A stretch of DNA of 7,806 bases from Dysgonamonadaceae bacterium (lineage in GTDB: Bacteria; Bacteroidota; Bacteroidia; Bacteroidales; Azobacteroidaceae). This document shows positions 1 to 5,759 of the stretch, piece by piece. A program made the position numbers and the translations under genes. Location of the stretch: positions 1 to 7,806 of the forward strand of contig JAITTA010000250.1 in the NCBI GenBank assembly GCA_031287395.1, written 5' to 3'. The number at the start of each line of letters is the position of its first letter. The first letter of the stretch is position 1. The notes below the pieces were generated by a model. The model did no database searches, was not told the origin of the DNA, and saw only the letters and a program-made list of their open reading frames with translations.

Positions 1-30
1 TGTTATTGTATATAATATTTTGTTTTCCAT
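1..30 (-). CDS. ilvN: Acetolactate synthase small (regulatory) subunit, first 10 codons only
   Basis: An ATG at 30-28 opens a frame running off the left edge and reading MENKILYTIT. A start of this type, an N-terminal ACT-domain strand beginning with a short charged stretch and then LYTI, is what Bacteroidales IlvN proteins look like. The ATG is separated from the ilvB stop codon (34-32) by a single base, so the two genes are probably translationally coupled, as expected for the two subunits of one enzyme. The small subunit activates the large subunit and confers valine feedback inhibition. Only ten residues are visible, so identity rests on position directly after ilvB plus this short match. 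Confidence 0.72.
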   Translation of the reverse strand, partial: MENKILYTIT

Positions 31-31
31 A

Positions 32-1729
32 TCACTCATTGCCCAATAAAACATTCGTAACACAAGTTCCTGCAGGTATCATTGGATAAACCATTCCTTT
101 TTTCTCAATCCGGACTTCCAGCAAATAGGCTCCGGGAGTATTCAACATTTCCGAGATAGCAGCATCCAAATCATCTCTTTCCGATACAGTCTTTCCCGAA
201 ATACCGTATGCATCCGCTATTTTTATAAAATCAGGGTTCTTCATCGGGGTTTCAGAATACCGTTCTTCGAAAAACAATTCCTGCCACTGCCGTACCATTC
301 CTAAAAATTCATTGTTCAAAAGTACAATTTTTATATCAATATCCGACTGCATAATCGTACCTAATTCCTGAATAGTCATCTGAAGGCCTCCATCCCCCAC
401 AAACAGGCATACCGTACGGTCGGGAGCACCATATTTGGCTCCTATGGCCGCAGGCAAACCAAATCCCATAGTTCCGAGACCACCTGAAGTCACCACACTA
501 CGAGTTCGTGTAAATTTAAAATAACGAACGCCCATCATCTGATTTTGTCCGACATCGGTGACCAAAACGGCATTGTGTCCGGTCGCTTCGGATACTTTAT
601 GAACCACTTCTCCCATTTTCAGAGGTCCGGTTTGAGGAAACAACTCCTTTTTAATAACAGATTCATATTCTTTCTCAAAATGGGGACGGAATTCATTCCT
701 CCATTCGGTGTGTTTATTTTCCGTCAACAACCGGGTTATTTCCGGAAGCGTCTCCTTCACATCTCCCAAAACGGCAACTGTGGTTTTGACATTCTTATCG
801 ATTTCCGCAGGATCTATGTCGAGATGAATCACTTTTGCTTGTTTGGCATAAGTATTCAAATCTCCGGTCACCCGATCGTCAAATCTCATACCAATGGCTA
901 TCAGTACGTCACATTCATTGGTTTTCATATTCGGAGCAATATTCCCATGCATACCCAACATTCCCACATTCAAAGGTTCGTCGGATGGAATAGCCGAAAG
1001 TCCCAATATCGTTGAAGCTGCCGGTATATCAGCTTTTCTCAGGAATTCCAAGATTTCCCTTTCGGCATTTCCGATAACAACTCCCTGCCCTATCAATGCC
1101 AAAGGTTTCCGGGCTTCATTGATGATCCGGGCGGCTTCTGCAATATTTTCGGGTTCCATTTCCGGAACAGGAATATAACTGCGAATGTGTTTTATTTCGT
1201 GCGGAATGTATTCAATCTTGCTGAATTGAGCATCTTTTGCAATATCCAACACTACCGGCCCGGGACGACCTGTTGATGCAATATAAAAAGCCCTCGCTAC
1301 CGCCCAGGCAATATCTTCTGCCGAACGGATTTGATATGCCCATTTTGTAATCGGCTGGGAAATACCAACCACATCCGTTTCCTGAAAAGCATCCGTTCCC
1401 AAAAGAGAAGAGGCCACCTGTCCGGTGATAACCAATATGGGTGTACTATCAATCATAGCATCTGCAATACCCGTTATTGCATTAGTTGCCGCCGGACCAG
1501 AAGTCAACAATGCCACTCCGACTTTCCCGGATACCCGGGCATATCCCTGAGCAGCATGAGTAGCTCCCTGCTCATGACGAACCAATATATGTTTTAGTTC
1601 TTTTTTGAAATCATACAAACAGTCAAATACAGGCATGATAGCCCCTCCCGGATAACCGAAAATCGTATCGACTCCTTCATTCACCAGTGAACGTAATAAG
1701 GCTTCCGAGCCTGTCATTTTATTTCTCAT
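32..1729 (-). CDS. ilvB: Acetolactate synthase large (catalytic) subunit
   Basis: A ThDP- and FAD-dependent cytosolic enzyme. It condenses two pyruvates to 2-acetolactate (Val/Leu branch) or pyruvate with 2-oxobutyrate to 2-aceto-2-hydroxybutyrate (Ile branch). The 565 residues match the family's usual length. Visible motifs in order: GYPGGA (25-30); RHEQGA with catalytic Glu53; central FAD-binding domain with MRFDDRVTG (281-289); ThDP/Mg motif GDGG (445-448) paired with NN (472-473); QWQELF (481-486), the tryptophan region lining the substrate and herbicide channel. The anabolic FAD-containing form is favoured over catabolic AlsS because the gene sits between ilvD and ilvN. It starts 15 bases after the ilvD stop, so it is operonic. 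ATG at 1729 is used; Met5 (TGSEAL following) is an equally plausible start because the family homology begins there. No strong Shine-Dalgarno is seen. Confidence 0.97.
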   Translation of the reverse strand: MRNKMTGSEALLRSLVNEGVDTIFGYPGGAIMPVFDCLYDFKKELKHILVRHEQGATHAAQGYARVSGKVGVALLTSGPAATNAITGIADAMIDSTPILVITGQVASSLLGTDAFQETDVVGISQPITKWAYQIRSAEDIAWAVARAFYIASTGRPGPVVLDIAKDAQFSKIEYIPHEIKHIRSYIPVPEMEPENIAEAARIINEARKPLALIGQGVVIGNAEREILEFLRKADIPAASTILGLSAIPSDEPLNVGMLGMHGNIAPNMKTNECDVLIAIGMRFDDRVTGDLNTYAKQAKVIHLDIDPAEIDKNVKTTVAVLGDVKETLPEITRLLTENKHTEWRNEFRPHFEKEYESVIKKELFPQTGPLKMGEVVHKVSEATGHNAVLVTDVGQNQMMGVRYFKFTRTRSVVTSGGLGTMGFGLPAAIGAKYGAPDRTVCLFVGDGGLQMTIQELGTIMQSDIDIKIVLLNNEFLGMVRQWQELFFEERYSETPMKNPDFIKIADAYGISGKTVSERDDLDAAISEMLNTPGAYLLEVRIEKKGMVYPMIPAGTCVTNVLLGNE

Positions 1730-1744
1730 ATAGTCCGTTTTTTA

Positions 1745-3586
1745 TCAAATTATTCTGACGGCACCCTTATCGGCCGAACTTACCATAGAAGCGTATGCTT
1801 TCAGAGCTTTGGAAACCACCCGTTGACGTTCAGGAGGCATAAATGCACGATCCCCCTTTTTCAATTCCTCCTGAAAACGACTTTCCATTTCTTCATCTGA
1901 AATCAATACATTGATGCTTCTGGCAGGTATATCTATCTCAATCATATCATTATCTTTAACCAATGCGATATTTCCACCGGCAGCGGCCTCCGGGGATACA
2001 TGCCCGATAGATAATCCGGAAGTCCCTCCGGAAAAACGGCCATCTGTGACCAATGCGCAAGCCGTACCTAAATGGCGGGACTTAATATACGATGTCGGAT
2101 AAAGCATTTCCTGCATCCCCGGTCCTCCTTTAGGCCCTTCATGAGTGATTACAACCACGTCTCCTGCAACGATTTTTCCACTTAAAATAGCTTCGCAGGC
2201 AGCATCCTGTGAATCAAAAACCTTAGCTGTTCCTTTCAACTTAAGAATATTCTCATCCACTCCGGCGGTTTTCACCACACATCCATCCTGTGCAATATTC
2301 CCTTTCAAAACAGCCAGGCCACCATCTTTACTATAAGCATTCGCAATATCACGGATACAACCGGTTTCCCTGTCGGTATCCAAATCCGGATAATACATAT
2401 TCTGAGAACCTAGTTCCAAATTGAATTTTCTTCCGGGAGCAGATAAGTATTTTTTCGAAGCTTCCTCCGTCAAATGAGCGCTCAATACGCCATATTGGTC
2501 TATCGCTTGTTCCAATACCATCCCATCGACCCGAAATGCCGTATTATCAATTAAACCTCCTTTATCCAATTCAGCTATAATTCCGATAATACCTCCCGCA
2601 CGATTCACATCCTGGATGTAGTATTTTTTTGTATTGGGAGCAACCTTACAAAGGCAAGGCGTTCTTCGGGAAAGAATATCAATATCATTCATGGAAAAAT
2701 CGACACCGGCCTCCTGAGCTACAGCCAGCAAATGTAATACGGTATTTGTAGACCCACCCATGGCAATATCCAAAGTCATGGCATTTAAAAAGGCCGCTTT
2801 TGTGGCGATAGACCTGGGGAGGACAGACTCATCTCCTTCCCCATAGTATTTATATGCATTTGCCACAATCAACCGGGCTGCGTCGACAAATAACTGTTTC
2901 CGGTTGATATGTGTTGCCACAATCGTACCATTTCCAGGCAAAGCCAGTCCAATTGCTTCATTGAGACAGTTCATAGAATTTGCGGTAAACATCCCGGAAC
3001 AGGAACCGCAAGTCGGACAGGCATTCCATTCAACTTTCCGTACCTGTTCGTCAGTAATCGATTCGTCCGCACTCTGTACCATCGCATCAATCAGGTCAAG
3101 GCCGTGGCCGTTGAGCCGTCCGGCTTCCATAGGTCCTCCGGAAACAAACACTGCCGGAATATTAAGTCTCATGGCAGCCATCAACATTCCCGGAGTTATT
3201 TTATCACAATTACTGATACAAATCATAGCATCGGCTTTATGAGCATTGACCATGTACTCTACACTATCGGCAATTAAATCGCGGGATGGAAGAGAATACA
3301 ACATTCCATCATGCCCCATGGCAATTCCATCATCGATAGCGATCGTATTGAATTCAGCCGCAAAACAGCCCATTTGTTCAATTTCGGATTTAACAAATTG
3401 TCCAATTTCATGCAGATGTACATGTCCCGGCACAAACTGTGTAAACGAATTGACAATTGCAATCAACGGTTTTCCCATTTGTCCTTCTTTCATCCCATTA
3501 GCCCTCCACAAAGCACGGGCTCCGGCCATTTTACGTCCTTGAGTACTCGTATGACTTCGCAATTGTATTTTCATTTTCTCTTCCAT
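1745..3586 (-). CDS. ilvD: Dihydroxy-acid dehydratase
   Basis: An Fe-S lyase of the IlvD/Edd family. It dehydrates 2,3-dihydroxy-isovalerate and 2,3-dihydroxy-3-methylvalerate to the 2-oxo acids that precede Val/Leu and Ile. The 613 residues are close to the E. coli-type length. Visible motifs: STQGRKMAGARALWRANG (14-31); FTQFVPGHVHLHEIG (48-62); MGHDGM (90-95); CISNCDKITPGM (123-134) with a conserved cluster-ligand Cys127 and the family's Mg-linked Lys129; CPTCGSCSGMF (190-200) with cluster Cys196; GGSTNT (277-282); HEGPKGGPGMQEML (482-495); DGRFSGG (515-521). First structural gene of the operon, with ilvB 15 bases downstream. ATG at 3586 is given. ATG at 3574 (Met5, reading MKIQLRS) is a serious alternative: family homology starts there and GGAAGAG precedes it. 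Expression is expected to depend on the attenuator upstream. Confidence 0.97.
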   Translation of the reverse strand: MEEKMKIQLRSHTSTQGRKMAGARALWRANGMKEGQMGKPLIAIVNSFTQFVPGHVHLHEIGQFVKSEIEQMGCFAAEFNTIAIDDGIAMGHDGMLYSLPSRDLIADSVEYMVNAHKADAMICISNCDKITPGMLMAAMRLNIPAVFVSGGPMEAGRLNGHGLDLIDAMVQSADESITDEQVRKVEWNACPTCGSCSGMFTANSMNCLNEAIGLALPGNGTIVATHINRKQLFVDAARLIVANAYKYYGEGDESVLPRSIATKAAFLNAMTLDIAMGGSTNTVLHLLAVAQEAGVDFSMNDIDILSRRTPCLCKVAPNTKKYYIQDVNRAGGIIGIIAELDKGGLIDNTAFRVDGMVLEQAIDQYGVLSAHLTEEASKKYLSAPGRKFNLELGSQNMYYPDLDTDRETGCIRDIANAYSKDGGLAVLKGNIAQDGCVVKTAGVDENILKLKGTAKVFDSQDAACEAILSGKIVAGDVVVITHEGPKGGPGMQEMLYPTSYIKSRHLGTACALVTDGRFSGGTSGLSIGHVSPEAAAGGNIALVKDNDMIEIDIPARSINVLISDEEMESRFQEELKKGDRAFMPPERQRVVSKALKAYASMVSSADKGAVRII

Positions 3587-3621
3587 ATAAAGCCTGCAAA
3601 ATTAGTCTTTTATAATTAAGA

Positions 3622-3649
3622 AAGCCTTCCCCGATATAGAGAAAGGCCT
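3622..3649 (-). terminator. Attenuator terminator hairpin (segments 3:4) upstream of ilvD
   Basis: In the minus-strand transcript, GCCUUUCUC (3647-3639) pairs with GGGGAAGGC (3632-3624) around the six-base loop UAUAUC. This gives nine pairs with two G-U, extendable outward by G-U (3648/3623) and A-U (3649/3622). UUUCUUAAUUAU follows, a modest U-rich tail partly used by the outer pairs. The hairpin ends about 35 bases before the ilvD start. The 5' arm is shared with the antiterminator, so the hairpin should form only when segment 2 is unavailable. The broken U-tract makes its termination efficiency uncertain. Confidence 0.7.
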
Positions 3650-3720
3650 AATATATTTAGTACATCAAAACAGCCTTCCTCATTATTTTCCCGTGACGAG
3701 TAAAATAATGACGACGACCA
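3639..3720 (-). promoter_or_regulatory. BCAA attenuator: 1:2 pause hairpin and 2:3 antiterminator
   Basis: Two competing folds precede the terminator. The 1:2 hairpin has a perfect ten-pair core, UCAUUAUUUU (3711-3702) with AAAAUAAUGA (3689-3680). It continues through 3720/3671 with only two mismatches (3712/3679 and 3715/3676), so it covers the whole of segment 2. The 2:3 antiterminator pairs GAGGAAGGC (3681-3673) with GCCUUUCUC (3647-3639): nine pairs, one of them G-U. Segments 2 and 4 are near copies (plus-strand gccttcctc and gccttcccc), the signature of alternative pairing with one partner. Segment 1 lies within the Val/Ile/Leu codons and the peptide stop codon lies within segment 2. Ribosome stalling on those codons would therefore free segment 2 to form the antiterminator. 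Pairings were read by hand; no energies were computed. Confidence 0.82.
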
Positions 3721-3748
3721 CCAAGTTGATTGTACTATTACAACTCAT
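3683..3748 (-). CDS. ilvL: ilv operon leader peptide (Val/Ile/Leu-rich, 21 aa)
   Basis: ATG at 3748 and TAA at 3685-3683. The peptide begins MSCNSTIN, continues with the uninterrupted run LVVVVIILLV (residues 9-18) and ends TGK; 11 of 21 residues are branched-chain. Codons in the run are TTG, GTG, GTC x3, ATT x2, TTA, CTC and GTC, so all three BCAA-tRNA pools are sampled. It lies about 37 bases after the predicted transcription start and 96 bases before ilvD. An A-rich AAAGAAAATTATC precedes the ATG, as is common in Bacteroidetes. Function is inferred to be cis-regulatory: its translation is the sensor and the peptide itself is probably disposable. It is analogous to the enterobacterial ilv leaders, but no homology is claimed; the symbol is used by analogy. 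Confidence 0.88.
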   Translation of the reverse strand: MSCNSTINLVVVVIILLVTGK

Positions 3749-3787
3749 GATAATTTTCTTTATGATAGTTTTCTTTAAAATCGAATG

Positions 3788-3819
3788 CAAAGGTATAATG
3801 TTTTTCTTCTTTTTACAAA
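3788..3819 (-). promoter_or_regulatory. Promoter of the ilv leader-ilvDBN operon
   Basis: Read on the minus strand: TTTG (3819-3816), 20 bases, then TACCTTTG (3795-3788). This matches the Bacteroidetes primary-sigma consensus TTTG / TAnnTTTG. Transcription should begin a few bases after 3788, about 37 bases before the leader-peptide ATG. The whole untranslated leader of ilvD would be about 200 bases. Confidence 0.8.
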
Positions 3820-3958
3820 GAAATTAATCGATTTTTTTGAAAAATATTCTTTTTTACTATAAAAATAACAAATAAATACAGAAAAAACAACAAACTAACA
3901 GAAAAAATTGGACAAAAATTTCAAATCACATCTTATTTGCATTTATTCGCAGCCATCA
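3820..3958. other. AT-rich spacer between divergent ilv and lyase promoters
   Basis: This 139-base stretch between the two promoters is rich in A and T runs. I see no ORF with protein character, no clear inverted repeat and no RNA gene. It may hold UP-like or regulator sites, but none is recognisable. Confidence 0.5.
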
Positions 3959-3990
3959 GTTGCATTGTTAAGTAACTTACAGTAAATTTG
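3959..3990 (+). promoter_or_regulatory. Promoter of the C-S lyase gene
   Basis: GTTG (3959-3962), 20 bases, then TAAATTTG (3983-3990): a full match to the -7 box and a one-base deviation in the -33 box. The predicted untranslated leader is about 40 bases. An 11-base palindrome, TAAGT-A-ACTTA (3969-3979), lies inside the spacer and could be an operator, though it may be chance in AT-rich DNA. Confidence 0.68.
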
Positions 3991-4034
3991 CATCCGATTC
4001 AAATAAAAAATGTTCCTGATTTCAAAATAAAAAA

Positions 4035-5231
4035 ATGAAAATATATAATTTCGACGAAATAATTGATCGTCGCGGCACTGATTGTGTCAAATACGATAAG
4101 CTAAAGGTACTTTTCGGCAATGAGAACCTCATACCGTTATGGGTAGCCGATATGGATTTCAAAGTAGGAGATTTCATTACCGAAGCATTGAAAAAACATT
4201 GTGAACATGGTATCTTCGGTTATCCCATGATTCCTCAGGATTACTTTTCAACTATAAAAAACTGGATTTTAAGCCATCATCAATGGGATATCAAAGAAGA
4301 TTGGATCAGTTTTGTTTCGGGTGTCGTTAAAGGAATCGCCTATACTGTAATGCATTTTACACAGCCGGGAGATAAAATCATTATTCAACCTCCGGTTTAT
4401 CATCCGTTCAGAATCGTTCCCGAAATGAATCACCGGAAAATTGTTTTTAATCCCTTAATAGAAGAAAACGGAAAATACCGGATGGATCTGGACGGGCTTC
4501 AACAAATTCTGGAGAAAGAAGACTGTAAAATGTTGATCCTGAGCAATCCTCATAATCCGGTTGGAATTACCTGGGATGCAAATACCCTGAAAAAATTAGC
4601 GGATATTTGTTTCAAGAGGAATGTGCTTGTCATTTCCGATGAAATACATTCGGACATGGCTCTTTTCGGAAATAAACACATTCCTTTTGCATCGGTTTCC
4701 GAACATGCCGCAAATAATAGTATTACACTTATGGCACCAAGTAAAACTTTCAATATCGCCGGAATTGTCAGTTCTTTTGCCATTATTCCCAACGATAAAC
4801 TCAGGCATAATTTCTTCGAATTCTTACATGGAGGAGAATTCAATCAAGGAAATCTGTTCGCATACATTGCCACAGAGGCTGCATATAAACACGGTGAAGA
4901 CTGGATGAAGCAAATGTTGAATTACATAGAAGAAAATATATTCTTTATTGAAAATTACATCCGAAAAAATATTTCGGAAATTACAGTCGTCCGGCCGGAA
5001 GCTTCATTTTTAATCTGGTTGGATTGCCGGAAGCTGGATTTATCTCAGAAAGAATTGAGTTCCCTGTTTGTTGACAAAGCCGGATTAGCTCTCAACGATG
5101 GAGAAATGTTCGGTATCGAAGGAAAAGGATTCATGCGGATGAATGTGGGATGTTCCAGGTTAATCCTGAAGAAAGCGTTGGAAAACCTGAGGAAAGCGGT
5201 ATCATCTCGCATTACAACAAACAAACGCTAA
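4035..5231 (+). CDS. patB: MalY/PatB-family PLP-dependent C-S lyase (cystathionine beta-lyase type)
   Basis: A cytosolic fold-type I aminotransferase-class enzyme. Family members cleave the C-S bond of cystathionine, cysteine or related conjugates to give a thiol (or H2S), pyruvate and ammonia. The 398 residues match family length. Visible: WVADMDF (36-42), the MalY/PatB hallmark; PPVYHPF (119-125) with the PLP-stacking tyrosine; NPHNPVG (171-177); SDEIHSD (201-207), with Asp202 expected to contact the pyridine nitrogen; SKTFNIAG (236-243), with Lys237 the Schiff-base lysine; FMRMNVG (366-372), with Arg368 the likely carboxylate-binding arginine. No signal peptide. It has its own promoter and is divergent from ilvDBN, and no partner gene follows, so it looks monocistronic. 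The substrate (methionine pathway versus cysteine desulfhydration) cannot be decided from sequence, and an aminotransferase side activity is possible. A six-codon ORF (4010-4030) precedes the ATG. Confidence 0.92.
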   Translation: MKIYNFDEIIDRRGTDCVKYDKLKVLFGNENLIPLWVADMDFKVGDFITEALKKHCEHGIFGYPMIPQDYFSTIKNWILSHHQWDIKEDWISFVSGVVKGIAYTVMHFTQPGDKIIIQPPVYHPFRIVPEMNHRKIVFNPLIEENGKYRMDLDGLQQILEKEDCKMLILSNPHNPVGITWDANTLKKLADICFKRNVLVISDEIHSDMALFGNKHIPFASVSEHAANNSITLMAPSKTFNIAGIVSSFAIIPNDKLRHNFFEFLHGGEFNQGNLFAYIATEAAYKHGEDWMKQMLNYIEENIFFIENYIRKNISEITVVRPEASFLIWLDCRKLDLSQKELSSLFVDKAGLALNDGEMFGIEGKGFMRMNVGCSRLILKKALENLRKAVSSRITTNKR

Positions 5232-5247
5232 ATATTTCATATGTACA

Positions 5248-5373
5248 TCATTTTATTTTTAAAAGACATATGGAACTCGCGTCATTGTTGACTACGCCGA
5301 TTATTTCGTAATTGGCTAATGCCGATTCTACGAATTCATGCTCTTTGGTGCAAGTTTTGCATGCCCGTTTCAT
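5248..5373 (-). CDS. Hypothetical 41-residue protein with a CxxC motif
   Basis: ATG at 5373 and TGA at 5250-5248. It opens MKRACKTCTKEHEF, with a CxxC at residues 5 and 8, then has a mixed helix-like (VESALANYEII) and hydrophobic (GVVNN) middle and ends in a basic CLLKIK tail. I do not recognise it. It lies 45 bases after the tRNA-Ser gene on the same strand and could only be transcribed by read-through, since no consensus promoter was found directly upstream. It is convergent with the lyase gene, ending 16 bases from that stop. It could be a real small protein, a gene remnant or chance. The plus strand here forms hairpins, which argues that RNA structure may be the real signal. Confidence 0.3.
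   Translation of the reverse strand: MKRACKTCTKEHEFVESALANYEIIGVVNNDASSICLLKIK
5296..5334 (+). other. Two overlapping alternative hairpins in the 3' flank of the lyase gene
   Basis: In plus-strand RNA, GCCGAUUA (5296-5303) can pair with UAAUUGGC (5309-5316) around UUUCG: eight pairs, one G-U. Alternatively UUCGUAAUUGGC (5305-5316) pairs with GCCGAU (5321-5326) and UACGAA (5329-5334) with a two-base bulge: twelve pairs, one G-U. GCCGATT occurs as a direct repeat (5296-5302, 5321-5327). The G-U pairs become A-C mismatches on the minus strand, so the fold favours a plus-strand transcript. No U-tract follows, so it is not an ordinary terminator. Confidence 0.35.
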
Positions 5374-5418
5374 TAATTTGTCAAATCGGAAACAATAGTG
5401 GAAAATTTAATATTTTAG

Positions 5419-5506
5419 CGGAAAGAACGGGATTCGAACCCGTGATGCCCTTTAGGGGCATACACGCTTTCCAGGCGTGCCTCTTCAACCACTCGAGCAC
5501 CTTTCC
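5419..5506 (-). tRNA. tRNA-Ser, anticodon GGA
   Basis: An 88-base class II tRNA. Acceptor GGAAAGG pairs with TCTTTCC, with one G-T. Anticodon stem CACGC/GCGTG encloses loop CTGGAAA, giving anticodon GGA, which reads UCC/UCU. A long variable arm carries a TGCCC/GGGCA stem, diagnostic of tRNA-Ser/Leu. The T-arm is ACGGG-TTCGAAT-CCCGT. The discriminator base is G73, typical of serine tRNAs. CCA is not encoded: GCT follows the acceptor stem, its G being G73. The gene stands alone with its own promoter. Confidence 0.96.
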
Positions 5507-5522
5507 TTAAATTTTGCGAGTG

Positions 5523-5553
5523 CAAAGTTAACAGATATTTTGATACCGGCAAA
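5523..5553 (-). promoter_or_regulatory. Promoter of tRNA-Ser
   Basis: Minus strand: TTTG (5553-5550), 19 bases, then TAACTTTG (5530-5523), an exact Bacteroidetes consensus match. The -7 box ends 16 bases before the mature tRNA 5' end (5506), leaving a short 5' leader for RNase P removal. Confidence 0.75.
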
Positions 5554-5573
5554 AAATAGTCATAGAAAATTAA

Positions 5574-5738
5574 ATGCATCGGGGCACACTTACTTCCGGA
5601 GCTATTCATATAGGTTTTACCTTACAAGAGTTTGAAAAATTAAAAGAAATTATTTGCCACTATTTTTCGGAAGGTGTGAAATATTCCAAACAACAGGTTA
5701 TTGATATGAAGGAACTGAAGATGATAAACTGGAACTGA
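5574..5738 (+). CDS. Hypothetical 54-residue protein or gene remnant
   Basis: ATG at 5574, directly preceded in frame by TAA, and TGA at 5736-5738. The product starts MHRGTLTSGAIHIGF, contains a charged helix-like segment (LQEFEKLKEIICHYF, 17-31) and ends KELKMINWN. Composition and codon use look protein-like, but I do not recognise a family. A near-consensus promoter lies upstream on the plus strand (TTTG, 19 bases, TATTTTG, one base short), overlapping the tRNA promoter on the other strand. It ends 21 bases before the stop of the convergent GNAT gene. A degraded C-terminal fragment of a longer protein is equally possible. Confidence 0.33.
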   Translation: MHRGTLTSGAIHIGFTLQEFEKLKEIICHYFSEGVKYSKQQVIDMKELKMINWN

Positions 5739-5759
5739 GGAAAAATGACATAAATAGAC

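Noticed and set aside
545..1015. 156-codon plus-strand ORF inside ilvB
   Set aside because: Antisense to well-conserved ilvB sequence and with no recognisable domain or promoter; a shadow.
2904..3277. Two overlapping plus-strand ORFs of 112-122 codons inside ilvD
   Set aside because: Antisense to the cysteine-motif core of ilvD, mutually overlapping in different frames and without protein-family signal.
3601..3790. T-box or metabolite riboswitch in the ilv leader
   Set aside because: No T-box sequence or specifier-loop layout is visible. The BCAA-rich ORF with 1:2/2:3/3:4 pairing explains the leader fully.
5238..5272. Inverted repeat CATATGT/ACATATG just after the lyase stop as a terminator
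   Set aside because: Seven AT-rich pairs around a 21-base loop with no following U-tract; too weak to call.
5402..5416. AAAAT/ATTTT inverted repeat just after tRNA-Ser as its terminator
   Set aside because: Five A-T pairs only and no U run; indistinguishable from AT-rich background.
5319..5510. 63-codon plus-strand ORF ending with ERTGFEPV and NHSSTFP
   Set aside because: This is the antisense translation of tRNA-Ser, a recurring spurious protein pattern (TGFEPV from the T-arm).
5415..5609. 64-codon minus-strand ORF reading through tRNA-Ser
   Set aside because: Its C-terminal half is a translation of the tRNA gene itself, and the upstream part overlaps the tRNA promoter. Such ORFs are well-known annotation artefacts.
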